Counted from the stretch's first letter, positions 1-15,643 are shown. The stretch is 64,000 bases of DNA from Pseudomonas sp. MM211 (GCF_020386635.1 NZ_CP081942.1:1798001-1862000), one strand, 5' to 3'. Made by a program: numbers and translations. The notes: generated by a model from the sequence alone, not told the origin.

Positions 1-2205
<2,205 letters not shown>

Positions 2206-2274
2206 AGGGCTGCTTTTTGAAGTGAAAAGATGAAGAGGAAAAAGAAGAAACTGATGAATATGCAGTAACTGTAT

Positions 2275-2303
2275 AAAATATAACCAAATCCACCTTGAGG
2301 CAA
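2275..2303 (-). promoter_or_regulatory. predicted sigma70 promoter for mepM-anmK
   Basis: On the minus strand TTGCCT (2298-2303), a 17-nt spacer, then TATTTT (2275-2280), about 70 nt before the mepM ATG. The AT-rich stretch around it contrasts with the flanking GC-rich DNA. Seen by motif only. Confidence 0.45.
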
Positions 2304-2351
2304 CCCTGAAGGTGATGGCTGGCACGTCTCTGGCTTTGCACTGGGCAAAAC

Positions 2352-2379
2352 TTGTCATTTGTCCGTGATCTTGTATGGT
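2352..2379 (+). promoter_or_regulatory. predicted sigma70 promoter for tyrS
   Basis: TTGTCA (2352-2357), 16-nt spacer, TATGGT (2374-2379), about 36 nt before the tyrS ATG. It is divergent from the mepM promoter. Moderate match only. Confidence 0.35.
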
Positions 2380-2414
2380 TGGTTCCCCTTTGAATTCGGT
2401 GATTGTGAGTCCTT

Positions 2415-3614
2415 ATGAAGTCGGTTGAAGAGCAGCTCGCGCTGATCAAGCGCGGTGCGGAAGAAGTCTTGGTTGAGGCGGAGCTGATCGAGAAGCTCAA
2501 GCGTGGCGAGCCGCTACGTATCAAGGCTGGCTTCGATCCGACGGCGCCGGATCTGCACCTTGGTCATACCGTGCTTATTAATAAGCTGCGCCAGTTCCAG
2601 GATCTGGGCCATCAGGTGATCTTCCTTATTGGCGACTTCACCGGAATGATCGGTGATCCCAGCGGCAAGAGTGCTACCCGCCCGCCGCTGACTCGCGAGC
2701 AGGTTCTCGACAATGCCGAGACTTATAAACAGCAGGTGTTCAAGATCCTCGATCCGGCGAAGACCGAAGTTGCCTTTAACTCCACATGGATCAACGAACT
2801 GACGCCTGCCGACTTCATTCGCCTGGCTTCCCAGTACACCGTGGCGCGGATGCTCGAGCGCGATGACTTCGACAAGCGCTACACCGGCAATCAGCCTATC
2901 GCCATTCACGAGTTCCTTTACCCGCTGGTGCAGGGCTATGACTCCGTTGCGTTGCGCGCTGACGTCGAGCTGGGTGGCACCGATCAGAAATTCAATTTGC
3001 TGATGGGGCGTGAGCTGCAGCGCGCATACGGTCAGGCTTCTCAGTGCGTGGTCACCATGCCGCTGCTCGAAGGTCTGGATGGCGTGAAGAAGATGTCCAA
3101 GTCTCTGGGCAACTATATAGGTATCCAGGAAGCGCCCGGCGTCATGTACAACAAGCTGGTGTCGATGCCAGATGCGCTGATGTGGCGCTACTTCGAATTG
3201 CTGAGCTTCCGCTCCATGGATGAGATCGGGCAGTTCAAGACGGATGTCGAGAATGGCGCCAACCCTCGTGATATCAAAATCAAGCTGGCCGAAGAGATCG
3301 TCGCGCGTTTCCATGGTGAGGAAGCGGCTGCCACTGCGCACCGTTCCGCCGGTAATCGTATGAAGGACGGCGAGCTGCCGGAAGATCTGCCAGAGGTCGA
3401 GCTTGCTTCTGCCGAAGACATGCCGATTGCCGCTCTCCTTAATAAGGCAGGATTGGTTAAGAACGCTGCAGTCGCTCGCGACCTGCTGAGCTCTGGTGGT
3501 GTGCGGGTGGATGGCCAGGTAGTTGATCGCGCCTTCGTATTCAAGCTGGGGGCGACCCATGTCTGCCAGGCCGGCAAAAAGGCTTTTGCCCGGATTACAC
3601 TTAAATCCGAATAA
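2415..3614 (+). CDS. tyrS: tyrosyl-tRNA synthetase
   Basis: Class I aminoacyl-tRNA synthetase that charges tRNA-Tyr in the cytoplasm. The product is 399 aa, normal for the shorter TyrS/TyrZ type. The HIGH-box variant HLGH is at residues 48-51, the KMSKS motif near residue 230, and a C-terminal S4 RNA-binding domain covers roughly residues 340-399. ATG 2415 directly precedes the conserved MKSVEEQL start. Its stop lies only 15 nt before the -35 of the first rRNA promoter, and no intrinsic terminator is visible between, so tyrS transcripts may run into the rrn leader. P. aeruginosa calls the gene at this locus tyrZ (from memory). Confidence 0.95.
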   Translation: MKSVEEQLALIKRGAEEVLVEAELIEKLKRGEPLRIKAGFDPTAPDLHLGHTVLINKLRQFQDLGHQVIFLIGDFTGMIGDPSGKSATRPPLTREQVLDNAETYKQQVFKILDPAKTEVAFNSTWINELTPADFIRLASQYTVARMLERDDFDKRYTGNQPIAIHEFLYPLVQGYDSVALRADVELGGTDQKFNLLMGRELQRAYGQASQCVVTMPLLEGLDGVKKMSKSLGNYIGIQEAPGVMYNKLVSMPDALMWRYFELLSFRSMDEIGQFKTDVENGANPRDIKIKLAEEIVARFHGEEAAATAHRSAGNRMKDGELPEDLPEVELASAEDMPIAALLNKAGLVKNAAVARDLLSSGGVRVDGQVVDRAFVFKLGATHVCQAGKKAFARITLKSE

Positions 3615-3629
3615 ACCTGAAATAAACCA

Positions 3630-3657
3630 TTGACCTGAGATTCTGGCTGCCTATAAT
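3630..3657 (+). promoter_or_regulatory. rRNA promoter P1
   Basis: TTGACC (3630-3635), 16-nt spacer, TATAAT (3652-3657), followed directly by GCGC. The first of four tandem promoters of identical geometry in the rrn leader. Confidence 0.75.
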
Positions 3658-3726
3658 GCGCACCACTTCCGGCGCAGCCTGATCTGAAAACTCCTTGTTA
3701 ATCAGGAAGTTAGAAGAAAATAAGGG

Positions 3727-3754
3727 TTGCACGGACGGCGAATTCGAGTAGAAT
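3727..3754 (+). promoter_or_regulatory. rRNA promoter P2
   Basis: TTGCAC (3727-3732), 16-nt spacer, TAGAAT (3749-3754), followed by GCGC. The -35 is the weakest of the four. Confidence 0.6.
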
Positions 3755-3832
3755 GCGCCGGCATCGACAGGGTGGTTTGAGTGGCTCTGTTGGTGGTTCG
3801 ATCAGGTTTGATCGAAGGCGGTAAAGAGGGTG

Positions 3833-3860
3833 TTGACAGCAGGTTGTAACGCTGTAGAAT
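3833..3860 (+). promoter_or_regulatory. rRNA promoter P3
   Basis: TTGACA (3833-3838), 16-nt spacer, TAGAAT (3855-3860), followed by GCGC. A consensus -35. Confidence 0.78.
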
Positions 3861-3940
3861 GCGCCTCCCGCTGGAGAGAAGATGATCTGGTTGGGTGCTG
3901 CAAGGTGTTGAGAAGAAAGAAAAAATTCTTCAAAAACAAC

Positions 3941-3968
3941 TTGACAGGAAATGAGGCTGCTGTAAGAT
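3941..3968 (+). promoter_or_regulatory. rRNA promoter P4
   Basis: TTGACA (3941-3946), 16-nt spacer, TAAGAT (3963-3968), followed by GCGC. The promoter nearest to 16S, about 200 nt before the mature 5' end. The GC-rich discriminator is the type known to confer stringent control on rRNA promoters. Confidence 0.78.
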
Positions 3969-4003
3969 GCGCGCCTCGGTTGAGACGAAAGACTTAACCA
4001 AAC

Positions 4004-4014
4004 GTTCTTTAACA
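4004..4014 (+). promoter_or_regulatory. rrn boxA antitermination element (leader)
   Basis: GTTCTTTAACA closely matches the bacterial boxA bound by NusB/S10 in rRNA antitermination. It lies just after the last promoter. A second copy precedes 23S at 6063-6074. Confidence 0.65.
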
Positions 4015-4016
4015 AT

Positions 4017-4043
4017 TGAATCAAGCAATTCGTGTGGGTGCTT
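4017..4043 (+). other. 5' arm of the 16S RNase III processing stem
   Basis: These 27 nt are perfectly complementary to 5737-5763 downstream of 16S. Together they form the long duplex that loops out the 16S precursor for RNase III cleavage. Confidence 0.8.
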
Positions 4044-4176
4044 GTGAGCTAAGACTGAGGATCGCAAGATTATCAGCATCACAAGTAAACACTCGTAATA
4101 GAGTTTTTTCTTCTTAATTGAAGAGTTTGCGATTGCTGAGCCAAGTTTAGGGTTTTCTCAAAACCCATGCAGTATT

Positions 4177-5712
<1,536 letters not shown>

Positions 5713-5736
5713 ATCGAAAGATCCCAGCTTATTCAT

Positions 5737-5763
5737 AAGCACCCACACGAATTGCTTGATTCA
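5737..5763 (+). other. 3' arm of the 16S RNase III processing stem
   Basis: Perfect 27-nt complement of 4017-4043. Confidence 0.8.
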
Positions 5764-5778
5764 TTGCGAAAGACGATT

Positions 5779-5855
<77 letters not shown>

Positions 5856-5886
5856 ATTGTTGAGGGTGCAGGCCTTGGAAGTATTT

Positions 5887-5962
5887 GGGGCCATAGCTCA
5901 GCTGGGAGAGCGCCTGCCTTGCACGCAGGAGGTCAGCGGTTCGATCCCGCTTGGCTCCACCA
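5887..5962 (+). tRNA. alaT: tRNA-Ala (TGC)
   Basis: Cloverleaf of 76 nt, 31 nt after tRNA-Ile. Acceptor GGGGCCA pairs with TGGCTCC (one G-U), the anticodon is TGC in CCTTGCACG, and CCA is encoded. The second spacer tRNA of the rrn operon. Confidence 0.97.
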
Positions 5963-6062
5963 CTTACAGCCTCGAGATTGTTGAGAATTAGAGTTCAGAA
6001 ATGAGCATTCCTGTTTAGGCAGATGAGTGTTGATTTCTGGTCTTTGACCAGTCAGAAAAATC

Positions 6063-6074
6063 GTTCTTTAAAAA
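6063..6074 (+). promoter_or_regulatory. rrn boxA element in the 16S-23S spacer
   Basis: GTTCTTTAAAAA resembles the leader boxA at 4004-4014 and lies 148 nt before 23S, the expected place for the spacer antiterminator. Confidence 0.55.
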
Positions 6075-6075
6075 T

Positions 6076-6089
6076 TTGGGTATGTGATA
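6076..6089 (+). other. 5' arm of the 23S processing stem
   Basis: These 14 nt are complementary to 9200-9213 beyond the 23S 3' end, giving the RNase III stem that brackets 23S. Confidence 0.65.
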
Positions 6090-6221
6090 GAAGTGACTGA
6101 TTAATTACTTTCACTGGTAATTAATTTGGTCAAGGTAAAATTTGCGTTGTTCTCAAGTGCAAATTTTCGGCGAATGTCGTCTTCACGTTATAGACAGTAA
6201 CCAGATTGCTTGGGGTTATAT

Positions 6222-9113
<2,892 letters not shown>

Positions 9114-9252
9114 TATAACACCCAAACAATTTGGCTGTTAGACGGTAGAAGTCGACAGTAATGCCGAAAATTTGTAAAAGAACACGCAATACCAACTGAT
9201 ATCACATACCCAATTCGGGGAAGCGACTTAAACATCGACTCCCCAACCAGAT

Positions 9253-9372
9253 TGCTTGACGACCATAGAGCGTTGGAACCACCTGATCCCATCCCGAACT
9301 CAGTAGTGAAACGATGCATCGCCGATGGTAGTGTGGAGTTTCTCCATGTGAGAGTAGGTCATCGTCAAGCTT
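9253..9372 (+). rRNA. rrf: 5S ribosomal RNA
   Basis: About 120 nt, opening with TGCTTGACGACCATAGAGCG and closing with the complementary GGTCATCGTCAAGC. It contains the conserved CCGAACTCAG loop. It lies 139 nt after 23S and is followed at once by the operon terminator. Confidence 0.95.
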
Positions 9373-9378
9373 CTACTA

Positions 9379-9420
9379 GAAACCCCAGATCTCGACAGAG
9401 GTCTGGGGTTTCGTCCTTTT
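9379..9420 (+). terminator. rRNA operon intrinsic terminator
   Basis: A 14-bp stem (9380-9393 with 9398-9411, one G-T pair), GACA loop, then TCGTCCTTTT. Confidence 0.88.
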
Positions 9421-9912
9421 GGGCGCCGGAAAAGCGGGAAAGAGGAGCGGCGGGTAGGGATCCAGGGCGTGCCACAGGCCGCACGTAGGAGCTGGCTTGC
9501 CGGCGATGCTCCTCAACCGCTGCTCGCCGGCAAGCCGGCTCCTACAAAGCCCATCCTGCGCGCGAGAGGCTTGGATTTTGAGAGCCCTTTGTTCGCGGGC
9601 GATAGTGGCAATGCTTTGGTTGAGCCAGCATTGCTGCGGTCTGATCCAGTCGCTGAGTGGATTGCTCATTCTTTGCTCCTTAGGAGTGCAGGCTTGGATC
9701 AGTCCCAGTCATGCTGAGAATTGCCCGGCTGAGAGAAGCTCACGAGCATCGGTAACGACTGCGACAATCGTGGTAATGCTCTGAGTAAGTCATTCTGATA
9801 TCGGTGCCCAGTAACTGTTCTGAGCCGAAGGAGGGAATTGCATTTCCGGCCTCGGTAGGCAGGGGTGAGCCTCGTCGCTATCATGCGCACCTTATTGCAC
9901 GGCAGGTTTAGC
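9421..9912 (+). other. intergenic region between rrn and birA
   Basis: About 490 bases with no believable gene. It holds the REP pair at 9485-9545. A TATCAT hexamer at 9879-9884 followed by GCGC could be the birA -10, but no good -35 precedes it. I see nothing else that can be supported. Confidence 0.5.
9485..9545. repeat. REP-type inverted pair
   Basis: Two inverted copies of a REP head-and-palindrome unit, beginning GTAGGAGCTGGCTTGCCGGC and ending with its near-perfect reverse complement. The inner spacer is about 16 nt. Its left unit matches, with one difference, the repeat at 59809-59877, showing a dispersed family. Confidence 0.8.
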
Positions 9913-10869
9913 ATGCAGCCTTTATTGCGACTTCTACAAGACGGTCAGTTTCACTCGGGTGAAGAGCTCGGCGCTGCGGTTGGTGTAAGCCGCGCGGCGA
10001 TCTGGAAGCGGCTGCAGGCGCTTGAGGCTGAGTTCGATCTCAGCATCCATAAGGTGCGTGGTCGCGGTTATCGCCTCGAGGCGCCGCTTTCTCTATTGGT
10101 CAGTGCCGCCTCTGGCCACTTGGGGAGTTGGCCCATCACGCTTCTGCAGCAGGTCGACTCCACCAATGCAGAGGCCATGCGCCGTCTGGCGGCTGGAGCT
10201 GCGCCTCCTTTCCTGATCGTTGCCGAGCAGCAGACTGCAGGCCGCGGGCGCCGCGGGCGCAACTGGGTCAGCCCGTTCGGGGAAAACCTTTATTACAGTC
10301 TAGTGCTGCGTATTACTGGCGGTATGCGTCAGATCGAGGGGTTGAGCCTGGTTGTAGGCCTGGCTCTGCTACAGACCATTCGCGAGGCCGGTGTTTCAGG
10401 TGTTGGCCTTAAATGGCCCAATGACTTGCTAGTGGGCGGCCGTAAAATCGCCGGCATACTGTTGGAGTTATCTGGTGACCCTGCTGACGTCTGTCATGTG
10501 GTCATTGGCATCGGGGTCAATATTAATATGCGTGTAGTGGCGCGAGATGTTATCGATCAGCCATGGACGTCGATCCGTCAGGTACTGGGAGCGCAGATTG
10601 ATCGCAATAGTTTCTTGAGTCGTCTAGGTGCTCAGCTTGAGCGTTACCTGGAATTGCATGGTTTGCATGGTTTTGCCGCACTGCGCGAGGAATGGGAGGC
10701 TAACCACCTATGGCAGGGGCGTGCGGTTTCGCTCGCCGCAGGCGTGCAGGTTGTGGAAGGGCGTGTGTTAGGTGTCGATGACACCGGCGCGTTGCGCCTG
10801 GATATTGATGGAAACGAGCGCGTATTCAGTGGTGGTGAGCTCAGTTTGAGGTTGCGTGATGATTCTTGA
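9913..10869 (+). CDS. birA: biotin-protein ligase / biotin operon repressor BirA
   Basis: Cytoplasmic enzyme that makes biotinyl-5'-AMP and attaches biotin to acetyl-CoA carboxylase; with its N-terminal helix-turn-helix it can also repress biotin genes. In the 318-aa product the HTH is at about residues 16-45 ([20 protein letters not shown]). The ligase core has STNAEA near 85 and the biotinyl-AMP loop GRGRRGR near 115, followed by the substrate-lysine region [12 protein letters not shown] 9913 fits the family start; an upstream frame (9865) adds residues unlike the family. The 3' end overlaps coaX by 11 nt, indicating coupling. Confidence 0.93.
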   Translation: MQPLLRLLQDGQFHSGEELGAAVGVSRAAIWKRLQALEAEFDLSIHKVRGRGYRLEAPLSLLVSAASGHLGSWPITLLQQVDSTNAEAMRRLAAGAAPPFLIVAEQQTAGRGRRGRNWVSPFGENLYYSLVLRITGGMRQIEGLSLVVGLALLQTIREAGVSGVGLKWPNDLLVGGRKIAGILLELSGDPADVCHVVIGIGVNINMRVVARDVIDQPWTSIRQVLGAQIDRNSFLSRLGAQLERYLELHGLHGFAALREEWEANHLWQGRAVSLAAGVQVVEGRVLGVDDTGALRLDIDGNERVFSGGELSLRLRDDS

Positions 10870-11653
10870 GCTTGATTGCGGCAATAGCTTTATTAAGTGG
10901 CGGGTGTTGCCTAGGGGCGACGGTGCCCGGGTGCTTGAGGGTGGGGTTGTCGGTAGCGATGAAGAACTGCTCAACGCTTTGAACGCTCGGTTTCCAGGGG
11001 AGCTGTTTTCCTGTCGTCTTGTCAGTGTGCGTACAGAAGATGAAACGCGGCAGCTGATAGATGCACTGACAGCGCGTTTCGGTATCGACTGCGTGGTTGC
11101 TGCGCCTGCGAAGGTCTTGGCTGGTGTGAGCAATGGTTATGATGAATACCAGCGCTTGGGGCTTGATCGCTGGCTTGCGGTGGTCGGCGCCTATAGTTTA
11201 GAGCGACGTGCCTGCCTGGTACTTGATCTGGGTACTGCGATCACATCTGACTTCATTGATGCAGCTGGTAATCACCTTGGGGGATTCATCTGCCCGGGAA
11301 TGCCGCTGATGCGTAATCAGCTACGCACTCATACACGACGTATTCGTTATGACGATGCTGTTGCGGAGCGTGCGCAGCACAGCTTGACGCCTGGTCACTC
11401 TACGGCCGAAGCGGTAGAGCGCGGCTGTTTATTGATGCTGCGCGGTTTTGTTGCTACCCAGCTTGACCTGGCTCGCCAGCAGTGTGGTGATGACGTGACG
11501 GTTTTTCTGACGGGGGGGGACGCTGCACTGGCCGTCGAGTGGGTGGCCGCTGCGCGCGTGGTACCGGATCTTGTGTTCGTTGGCTTGGCGATCGCTTGTC
11601 CATTGGGGGGGAGTAAGTTATGCGCTGGTTTTTCATGCTGCTGGTGGTGCTGA
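10859..11653 (+). CDS. coaX: type III pantothenate kinase
   Basis: Phosphorylates pantothenate in the first step of coenzyme A synthesis. The start LELDCGNS contains the DxGN phosphate loop (residues 5-8). DLGTA (about 122-126) and GGxxCPG follow, as in CoaX and ASKHA kinases. ATG 10859 lies within the end of birA. The last 15 or so residues (after ACPLGG) are Cys/Trp-rich, read through the start of the next gene by 34 nt and are unlike the usual 248-aa family end. The shift follows a run of seven Gs (11605-11611); an eighth G would end the protein at ACPLGGE just before the next ATG. This may be a homopolymer undercall or a real extension. Confidence 0.9.
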   Translation: MILELDCGNSFIKWRVLPRGDGARVLEGGVVGSDEELLNALNARFPGELFSCRLVSVRTEDETRQLIDALTARFGIDCVVAAPAKVLAGVSNGYDEYQRLGLDRWLAVVGAYSLERRACLVLDLGTAITSDFIDAAGNHLGGFICPGMPLMRNQLRTHTRRIRYDDAVAERAQHSLTPGHSTAEAVERGCLLMLRGFVATQLDLARQQCGDDVTVFLTGGDAALAVEWVAAARVVPDLVFVGLAIACPLGGSKLCAGFSCCWWC

Positions 11654-12297
11654 ATGCCTTCTACTATGTGTGGCATCAACAGCAGGCGCCAATGCATGCA
11701 AAAGAGGTCGCTCCGCTGTCGCTCTATCAGGAAAGTCGGCGTGACATTCAGTTGCTGAGCGAATCCGAGCCCCAGCAGCGACGCGCTCCTGCAGTTGACG
11801 AGGCGCCGGCGAGCGAGACGGTGTGCTTGTTCCTAGGCAGTTTTGAGGAGGACGCGGGTGCCGAGCAGGTCGAGCAGCGCTTACTCAGTCTGGATATCCG
11901 CTCGCAGGTGCAGGTTGTCGAGTCTGCCGGGGCTGTCGACTACTGGGTGTATCTACCCCCGATGGCCTCGCGTCAGGCATCGTTGCGGCAGTTGCGAGAG
12001 CTGCAGGCGCGCAAGATCGACAGCTACATCATTACGCAGGGGGATCTGTCCAATGGTATCTCCCTGGGTATTTTTCCTCGTCATGATTCTGCCGATAGCG
12101 TGATCTCCCGTTTGCGTGTTTCGGGCTACGAGCCATTGCTTCGTGAACTGCCGCGAGCCAACCGCCGTCATTGGGTGCGTATCGCTCCCGAAAGCCGGCG
12201 TTTGGTGGATGATTCGTTGCTCGAGCGTTTGTCTTTGGACTTCAACGGTTTACAGCATCAATTAATGCCGTGCGAGGGGGTTGCAAGCCCTCGATAG
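11620..12297 (+). CDS. SPOR domain-containing membrane protein
   Basis: A 225-aa protein with one N-terminal membrane segment (about residues 3-18, rich in Phe/Leu/Val), a low-complexity linker and a C-terminal region (about 70-145) typical of SPOR domains, which bind denuded peptidoglycan at division sites. Basis is the overall composition and its place after coaX, where P. aeruginosa has a SPOR gene; no single diagnostic residue proves it. ATG 11620 is the start directly before the membrane segment. It overlaps the coaX frame as read here. A specific function cannot be given. Confidence 0.72.
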   Translation: MRWFFMLLVVLNAFYYVWHQQQAPMHAKEVAPLSLYQESRRDIQLLSESEPQQRRAPAVDEAPASETVCLFLGSFEEDAGAEQVEQRLLSLDIRSQVQVVESAGAVDYWVYLPPMASRQASLRQLRELQARKIDSYIITQGDLSNGISLGIFPRHDSADSVISRLRVSGYEPLLRELPRANRRHWVRIAPESRRLVDDSLLERLSLDFNGLQHQLMPCEGVASPR

Positions 12298-12401
12298 AAT
12301 GCATAGAATGGCGCCCGCTTCGCAGGGTGCTCGCCTTAGTTGGTGATTCTGCGAAGTTGCTGTCAGTGCCGCTAAGCTCAGGTTTTTAAATGAGAAAGTG
12401 C

Positions 12402-12430
12402 TTGACAGTAGGGTGGCAGATACTGAAAAT
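12402..12430 (+). promoter_or_regulatory. predicted promoter of the tRNA-tufB operon
   Basis: TTGACA (12402-12407), 17-nt spacer, GAAAAT (12425-12430), then GCCGCC, 13 nt before tRNA-Tyr. Confidence 0.6.
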
Positions 12431-12443
12431 GCCGCCTCGTTAT

Positions 12444-12528
12444 GGAGGGGTTCCCGAGCGGCCAAAGGGATCAGACTGTAAATCTGACGTCTACGACTTC
12501 GAAGGTTCGAATCCTTCTCCCTCCACCA
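12444..12528 (+). tRNA. tyrT: tRNA-Tyr (GTA)
   Basis: An 85-nt class II tRNA with a long variable arm. Acceptor GGAGGGG pairs with TCCCTCC, the anticodon GTA is in GACTGTAAATC, and CCA is encoded. First gene of the tyr-gly-thr-tufB transcript. Confidence 0.97.
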
Positions 12529-12553
12529 GATTTGAGCATGAGCTATAGGCTAT

Positions 12554-12627
<74 letters not shown>

Positions 12628-12653
12628 GCTTTTTTGGTCTTGCGACATAGTTT

Positions 12654-12729
12654 GCTCATGTAGCTCAGTTGGTAGAGCACACCCTTGGTAAGGGTGAGGT
12701 CAGCGGTTCGAATCCGCTCATGAGCTCCA
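12654..12729 (+). tRNA. thrT: tRNA-Thr (GGT)
   Basis: 76 nt. Acceptor GCTCATG pairs with CATGAGC, anticodon GGT in CTTGGTAAG, encoded CCA. The downstream hairpin begins 4 nt after CCA. Confidence 0.97.
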
Positions 12730-12732
12730 TTT

Positions 12733-12770
12733 AATAAAGGCAGATATGAAAGTATCTGCCTTTATTTTAA
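12733..12770 (+). terminator. hairpin between tRNA-Thr and tufB (attenuator-like)
   Basis: A perfect 14-bp stem (12733-12746 with 12753-12766) with loop TGAAAG, followed by TTAA. It could end tRNA transcripts, define the tRNA 3' side for RNase processing, or attenuate tufB. Confidence 0.65.
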
Positions 12771-12813
12771 TGGCGATATTACTTGCTGAATACTTCGTGC
12801 GGAGACGGTCAAA

Positions 12814-14007
12814 ATGGCTAAAGAAAAATTTGAACGTAGCAAACCTCACGTCAACGTTGGCACCATTGGTCACGTTGACCATGGTAAAACCACGCTGACC
12901 GCCGCTCTGACTCGCGTTTGCTCCGAAGTTTTCGGTAGCGCCGTAGTTGCTTTCGACAAGATCGACAGCGCGCCGGAAGAGAAGGCTCGTGGTATCACCA
13001 TCAACACTGCGCACGTTGAGTACAACTCTTCGATTCGCCACTACGCGCACGTTGACTGCCCAGGTCACGCTGACTATGTGAAAAACATGATCACCGGTGC
13101 TGCGCAGATGGACGGCGCTATCCTGGTTTGCTCCGCTGCTGACGGCCCGATGCCGCAGACTCGCGAGCACATCCTGCTGTCCCGTCAGGTAGGTGTTCCG
13201 TACATCGTTGTCTTCCTGAACAAGGCTGACATGGTTGACGACGCCGAGCTGCTGGAGCTGGTGGAAATGGAAGTGCGTGACCTGCTCAGCGCTTACGATT
13301 TCCCAGGCGACGACACTCCGATCATCATCGGTTCGGCTCTGATGGCGCTGAATGGTCAAGACGACAACGAGATGGGCACCACTGCCGTCAAGAAGTTGGT
13401 TGAGACTCTGGACAGCTACATCCCAGATCCAGTGCGCGCTATCGACAAGCCGTTCCTGATGCCAATCGAAGACGTGTTCTCGATCTCCGGTCGTGGCACC
13501 GTGGTAACTGGCCGTATCGAGCGTGGCATCATCAAGATCCAGGAAGAGCTGGAAATTGTTGGTCTGCGTGACACCGTCAAAACCACCTGTACTGGTGTTG
13601 AGATGTTCCGCAAGCTGCTCGACGAAGGTCGTGCTGGCGAGAACTGCGGTGTGCTGCTGCGCGGCACCAAGCGTGACGACGTAGAGCGTGGCCAGGTTCT
13701 GGTCAAGCCGGGTTCGGTTAAGCCGCACACTACCTTCACTGCAGAAGTGTATGTGCTGAGCAAAGAAGAAGGCGGCCGTCATACTCCGTTCTTCAAAGGC
13801 TATCGTCCTCAGTTCTACTTCCGTACTACTGACGTGACTGGTAACTGCGAACTGCCGGAAGGCGTTGAAATGGTAATGCCAGGTGACAACATCCAGATGA
13901 CTGTCACTCTGATCAAAACCATCGCAATGGAAGAAGGTCTGCGTTTCGCCATTCGTGAAGGCGGTCGTACCGTCGGCGCCGGCGTCGTAGCAAAGATCAT
14001 CGAATAA
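12814..14007 (+). CDS. tufB: elongation factor Tu, tRNA-operon copy
   Basis: GTPase that carries aminoacyl-tRNA to the ribosome. The 397-aa product has the P-loop GHVDHGKT (residues 19-26), the switch I region ending [14 protein letters not shown] (81-85), NKAD (136-139) and the conserved C-terminal domains. ATG 12814 starts the conserved [10 protein letters not shown]. It is nearly identical in DNA to the copy at 29337-30530; the copies differ visibly only in the start codon and last few codons (here ending KIIE, there KIIA). It lies behind tRNA-Thr and before tRNA-Trp/secE/nusG, the classic tufB setting. Confidence 0.97.
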   Translation: MAKEKFERSKPHVNVGTIGHVDHGKTTLTAALTRVCSEVFGSAVVAFDKIDSAPEEKARGITINTAHVEYNSSIRHYAHVDCPGHADYVKNMITGAAQMDGAILVCSAADGPMPQTREHILLSRQVGVPYIVVFLNKADMVDDAELLELVEMEVRDLLSAYDFPGDDTPIIIGSALMALNGQDDNEMGTTAVKKLVETLDSYIPDPVRAIDKPFLMPIEDVFSISGRGTVVTGRIERGIIKIQEELEIVGLRDTVKTTCTGVEMFRKLLDEGRAGENCGVLLRGTKRDDVERGQVLVKPGSVKPHTTFTAEVYVLSKEEGGRHTPFFKGYRPQFYFRTTDVTGNCELPEGVEMVMPGDNIQMTVTLIKTIAMEEGLRFAIREGGRTVGAGVVAKIIE

Positions 14008-14011
14008 TCGT

Positions 14012-14040
14012 TTGATCTGTCCCCGTCGGGCCGGCATAAT
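14012..14040 (+). promoter_or_regulatory. predicted promoter for tRNA-Trp-secE-nusG
   Basis: TTGATC (14012-14017), 17-nt spacer, CATAAT (14035-14040), 20 nt before tRNA-Trp. A GGCCG/CGGCC inverted pair overlaps the -10. Confidence 0.5.
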
Positions 14041-14060
14041 GGTCGGCCTGATTTTGTATT

Positions 14061-14136
14061 AGGTCAGTAGCTCAATTGGCAGAGCGACGGTCTCCAAAAC
14101 CGTAGGTTGGGGGTTCGATTCCCTCCTGACCTGCCA
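14061..14136 (+). tRNA. trpT: tRNA-Trp (CCA)
   Basis: 76 nt. Acceptor AGGTCAG pairs with CTGACCT, anticodon CCA in TCTCCAAAA, discriminator G and encoded CCA. Confidence 0.97.
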
Positions 14137-14179
14137 TTTTCTAGTGAATTTGGCGTGTCTTCTCACAGGATCCTTGTTC

Positions 14180-14548
14180 ATGAATGTTAAGTCTGAAGCC
14201 AAAGACTCTCGCTTCGATCTGCTTAAGTGGATTGTGGCGGCCCTGCTTGTGGTTGTAGGGGTGGTCGGTAATCAGTACTTCTCTGGTGAACCGATTCTGT
14301 ACCGTGTCGTTGCATTGCTGGTTCTGGCGGTAGCTGCTGCTGCTGTTGCCCTGCAGACGGCCAAGGGTCAGGCGTTTTTTGCCCTGGTCAAAGAAGCCCG
14401 CGTCGAGATTCGCAAGGTTGTCTGGCCAAGTCGTCAGGAAACCACGCAAACCACGCTGATCGTCGTCCTAGTCGTGCTTGTCATGGCTTTGATGTTGTGG
14501 GGGCTCGATTCGCTCCTCGGTTGGCTTGTGTCGTTTATCGTAAGTTGA
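14180..14548 (+). CDS. secE: preprotein translocase subunit SecE
   Basis: Inner-membrane subunit that clamps SecY in the Sec translocon. The 122-aa product has three membrane segments (about residues 15-32, 42-60 and 92-115), as in gamma-proteobacterial SecE, and the conserved amphipathic stretch [17 protein letters not shown] (about 74-90) before the last one. ATG 14180 is chosen over 14144 because it gives the family N-terminus and lies after CACAGGATCC. It sits between tRNA-Trp and nusG, 13 nt before the latter. Confidence 0.94.
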   Translation: MNVKSEAKDSRFDLLKWIVAALLVVVGVVGNQYFSGEPILYRVVALLVLAVAAAAVALQTAKGQAFFALVKEARVEIRKVVWPSRQETTQTTLIVVLVVLVMALMLWGLDSLLGWLVSFIVS

Positions 14549-14561
14549 AATAGGATTTCCC

Positions 14562-15095
14562 GTGGCTAAGCGTTGGTACGTTGTGCATGCTTACTCGGGC
14601 TACGAGAAGCATGTAATGCGTTCGCTGATCGAGCGCGTAAAGTTCGCCGGAATGGAAGATGATTTCGGCGAGATTCTGGTTCCCACTGAAGAAGTGGTTG
14701 AAATGCGTAATGGCCAGAAGCGCAAGAGCGAGCGAAAGTTCTTTCCTGGTTATGTGTTAGTGCAGATGGAAATGAACGAGGCTACCTGGCACTTGATCAA
14801 AGATACCCCGCGCGTCATGGGGTTCATTGGTGGTACTGCCGATAAGCCTGCGCCTATCACTGAAAAAGAAGCTGACGCTATTCTGCGTCGTGTTGCCGAT
14901 AATGGTGACAAGCCGAAGCCAAAAACCTTGTTCGAACCGGGCGAGATGGTTCGTGTGGTCGATGGCCCGTTTGCTGATTTCAGTGGCGTCGTCGAAGAAG
15001 TGAATTACGAGAAAAGCCGTATCCAGGTGGCAGTGACCATTTTTGGTCGTTCAACACCGGTCGAGCTGGAGTTTAGTCAGGTCGAGAAGTCGTAA
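14562..15095 (+). CDS. nusG: transcription termination/antitermination factor NusG
   Basis: Binds RNA polymerase beside the clamp, raises processivity and links it to Rho or to the ribosome through S10. The 177-aa product has the NGN domain (about 3-115, starting [13 protein letters not shown]) and a KOW domain (about 125-175, [16 protein letters not shown]). The start codon is GTG at 14562. Co-transcribed with secE; a strong hairpin with T-run follows (15115-15144), separating it from rplK. Confidence 0.96.
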   Translation: MAKRWYVVHAYSGYEKHVMRSLIERVKFAGMEDDFGEILVPTEEVVEMRNGQKRKSERKFFPGYVLVQMEMNEATWHLIKDTPRVMGFIGGTADKPAPITEKEADAILRRVADNGDKPKPKTLFEPGEMVRVVDGPFADFSGVVEEVNYEKSRIQVAVTIFGRSTPVELEFSQVEKS

Positions 15096-15114
15096 CTGAC
15101 AACCGCATCCCATA

Positions 15115-15144
15115 CCCCGCAGTCATAGACTGCGGGGTTTTGTT
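15115..15144 (+). terminator. terminator between nusG and rplK
   Basis: A perfect 10-bp stem (15115-15124 with 15128-15137), ATA loop, then TTTTGTT. Confidence 0.82.
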
Positions 15145-15211
15145 GTCACTGGGATAAACAGGCAATAACCGGGGAGCCGCGAGGCGCTAGAACCCGTAAC
15201 TGGAGTAGCTA

Positions 15212-15643
15212 ATGGCTAAGAAAATCACGGCTTATATCAAGCTGCAAGTAAAGGCCGCTCAGGCCAACCCGTCGCCACCCGTCGGCCCGGCTCTGGGTCA
15301 GCACGGCGTGAATATCATGGAATTCTGCAAGGCGTTCAACGCCAAGACTCAGGGCATGGAACCTGGTCTGCCGACTCCAGTGATCATCACTGTTTACAGC
15401 GACCGTAGCTTCACCTTTGAAACTAAGAGCACCCCAGCTTCCGTGCTGCTGAAAAAAGCAGCCGGTCTGACCAGCGGTTCGGCTCGTCCGAATACCGTCA
15501 AGGTCGGTACCGTTACTCGTGCCCAGCTCGAAGAGATCGCCAAGACCAAGCAGGCTGATCTGACTGCAGCTGATATGGATGCAGCCGTGCGTACTATCGC
15601 CGGTTCTGCTCGTAGCATGGGCCTCAACGTGGAGGGTGTGTAA
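15212..15643 (+). CDS. rplK: 50S ribosomal protein L11
   Basis: Builds the GTPase-associated centre at the base of the L7/L12 stalk and is needed for RelA activation. The 143-aa product has the N-terminal [20 protein letters not shown] (the proline-rich thiostrepton-site helix) and a C-terminal 23S-binding domain. ATG 15212 gives the exact family start. Its stop TAA overlaps the rplA ATG by one base, so translation is coupled. In known cases L1 represses this pair by binding the leader. Confidence 0.97.
   Translation: MAKKITAYIKLQVKAAQANPSPPVGPALGQHGVNIMEFCKAFNAKTQGMEPGLPTPVIITVYSDRSFTFETKSTPASVLLKKAAGLTSGSARPNTVKVGTVTRAQLEEIAKTKQADLTAADMDAAVRTIAGSARSMGLNVEGV

Noticed and set aside
2260..2290. 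LexA-like CTGTATAAAATATAAC between mepM and tyrS
   Set aside because: The right half is AAC, not CAG; the AT-rich stretch is better explained as the mepM -10 region.
9252..9912. Several 60-100 codon frames around the 5S gene and the region before birA
   Set aside because: They overlap 5S, its terminator or the REP pair, run in opposing frames, and show no ribosome sites or protein-like composition.
15138..15168. Promoter for rplK beginning TTGTTG or TTGTCA after the nusG terminator
   Set aside because: Only CAATAA or TAACCG at the right distance; too weak to claim, although a promoter must exist here if the terminator works.
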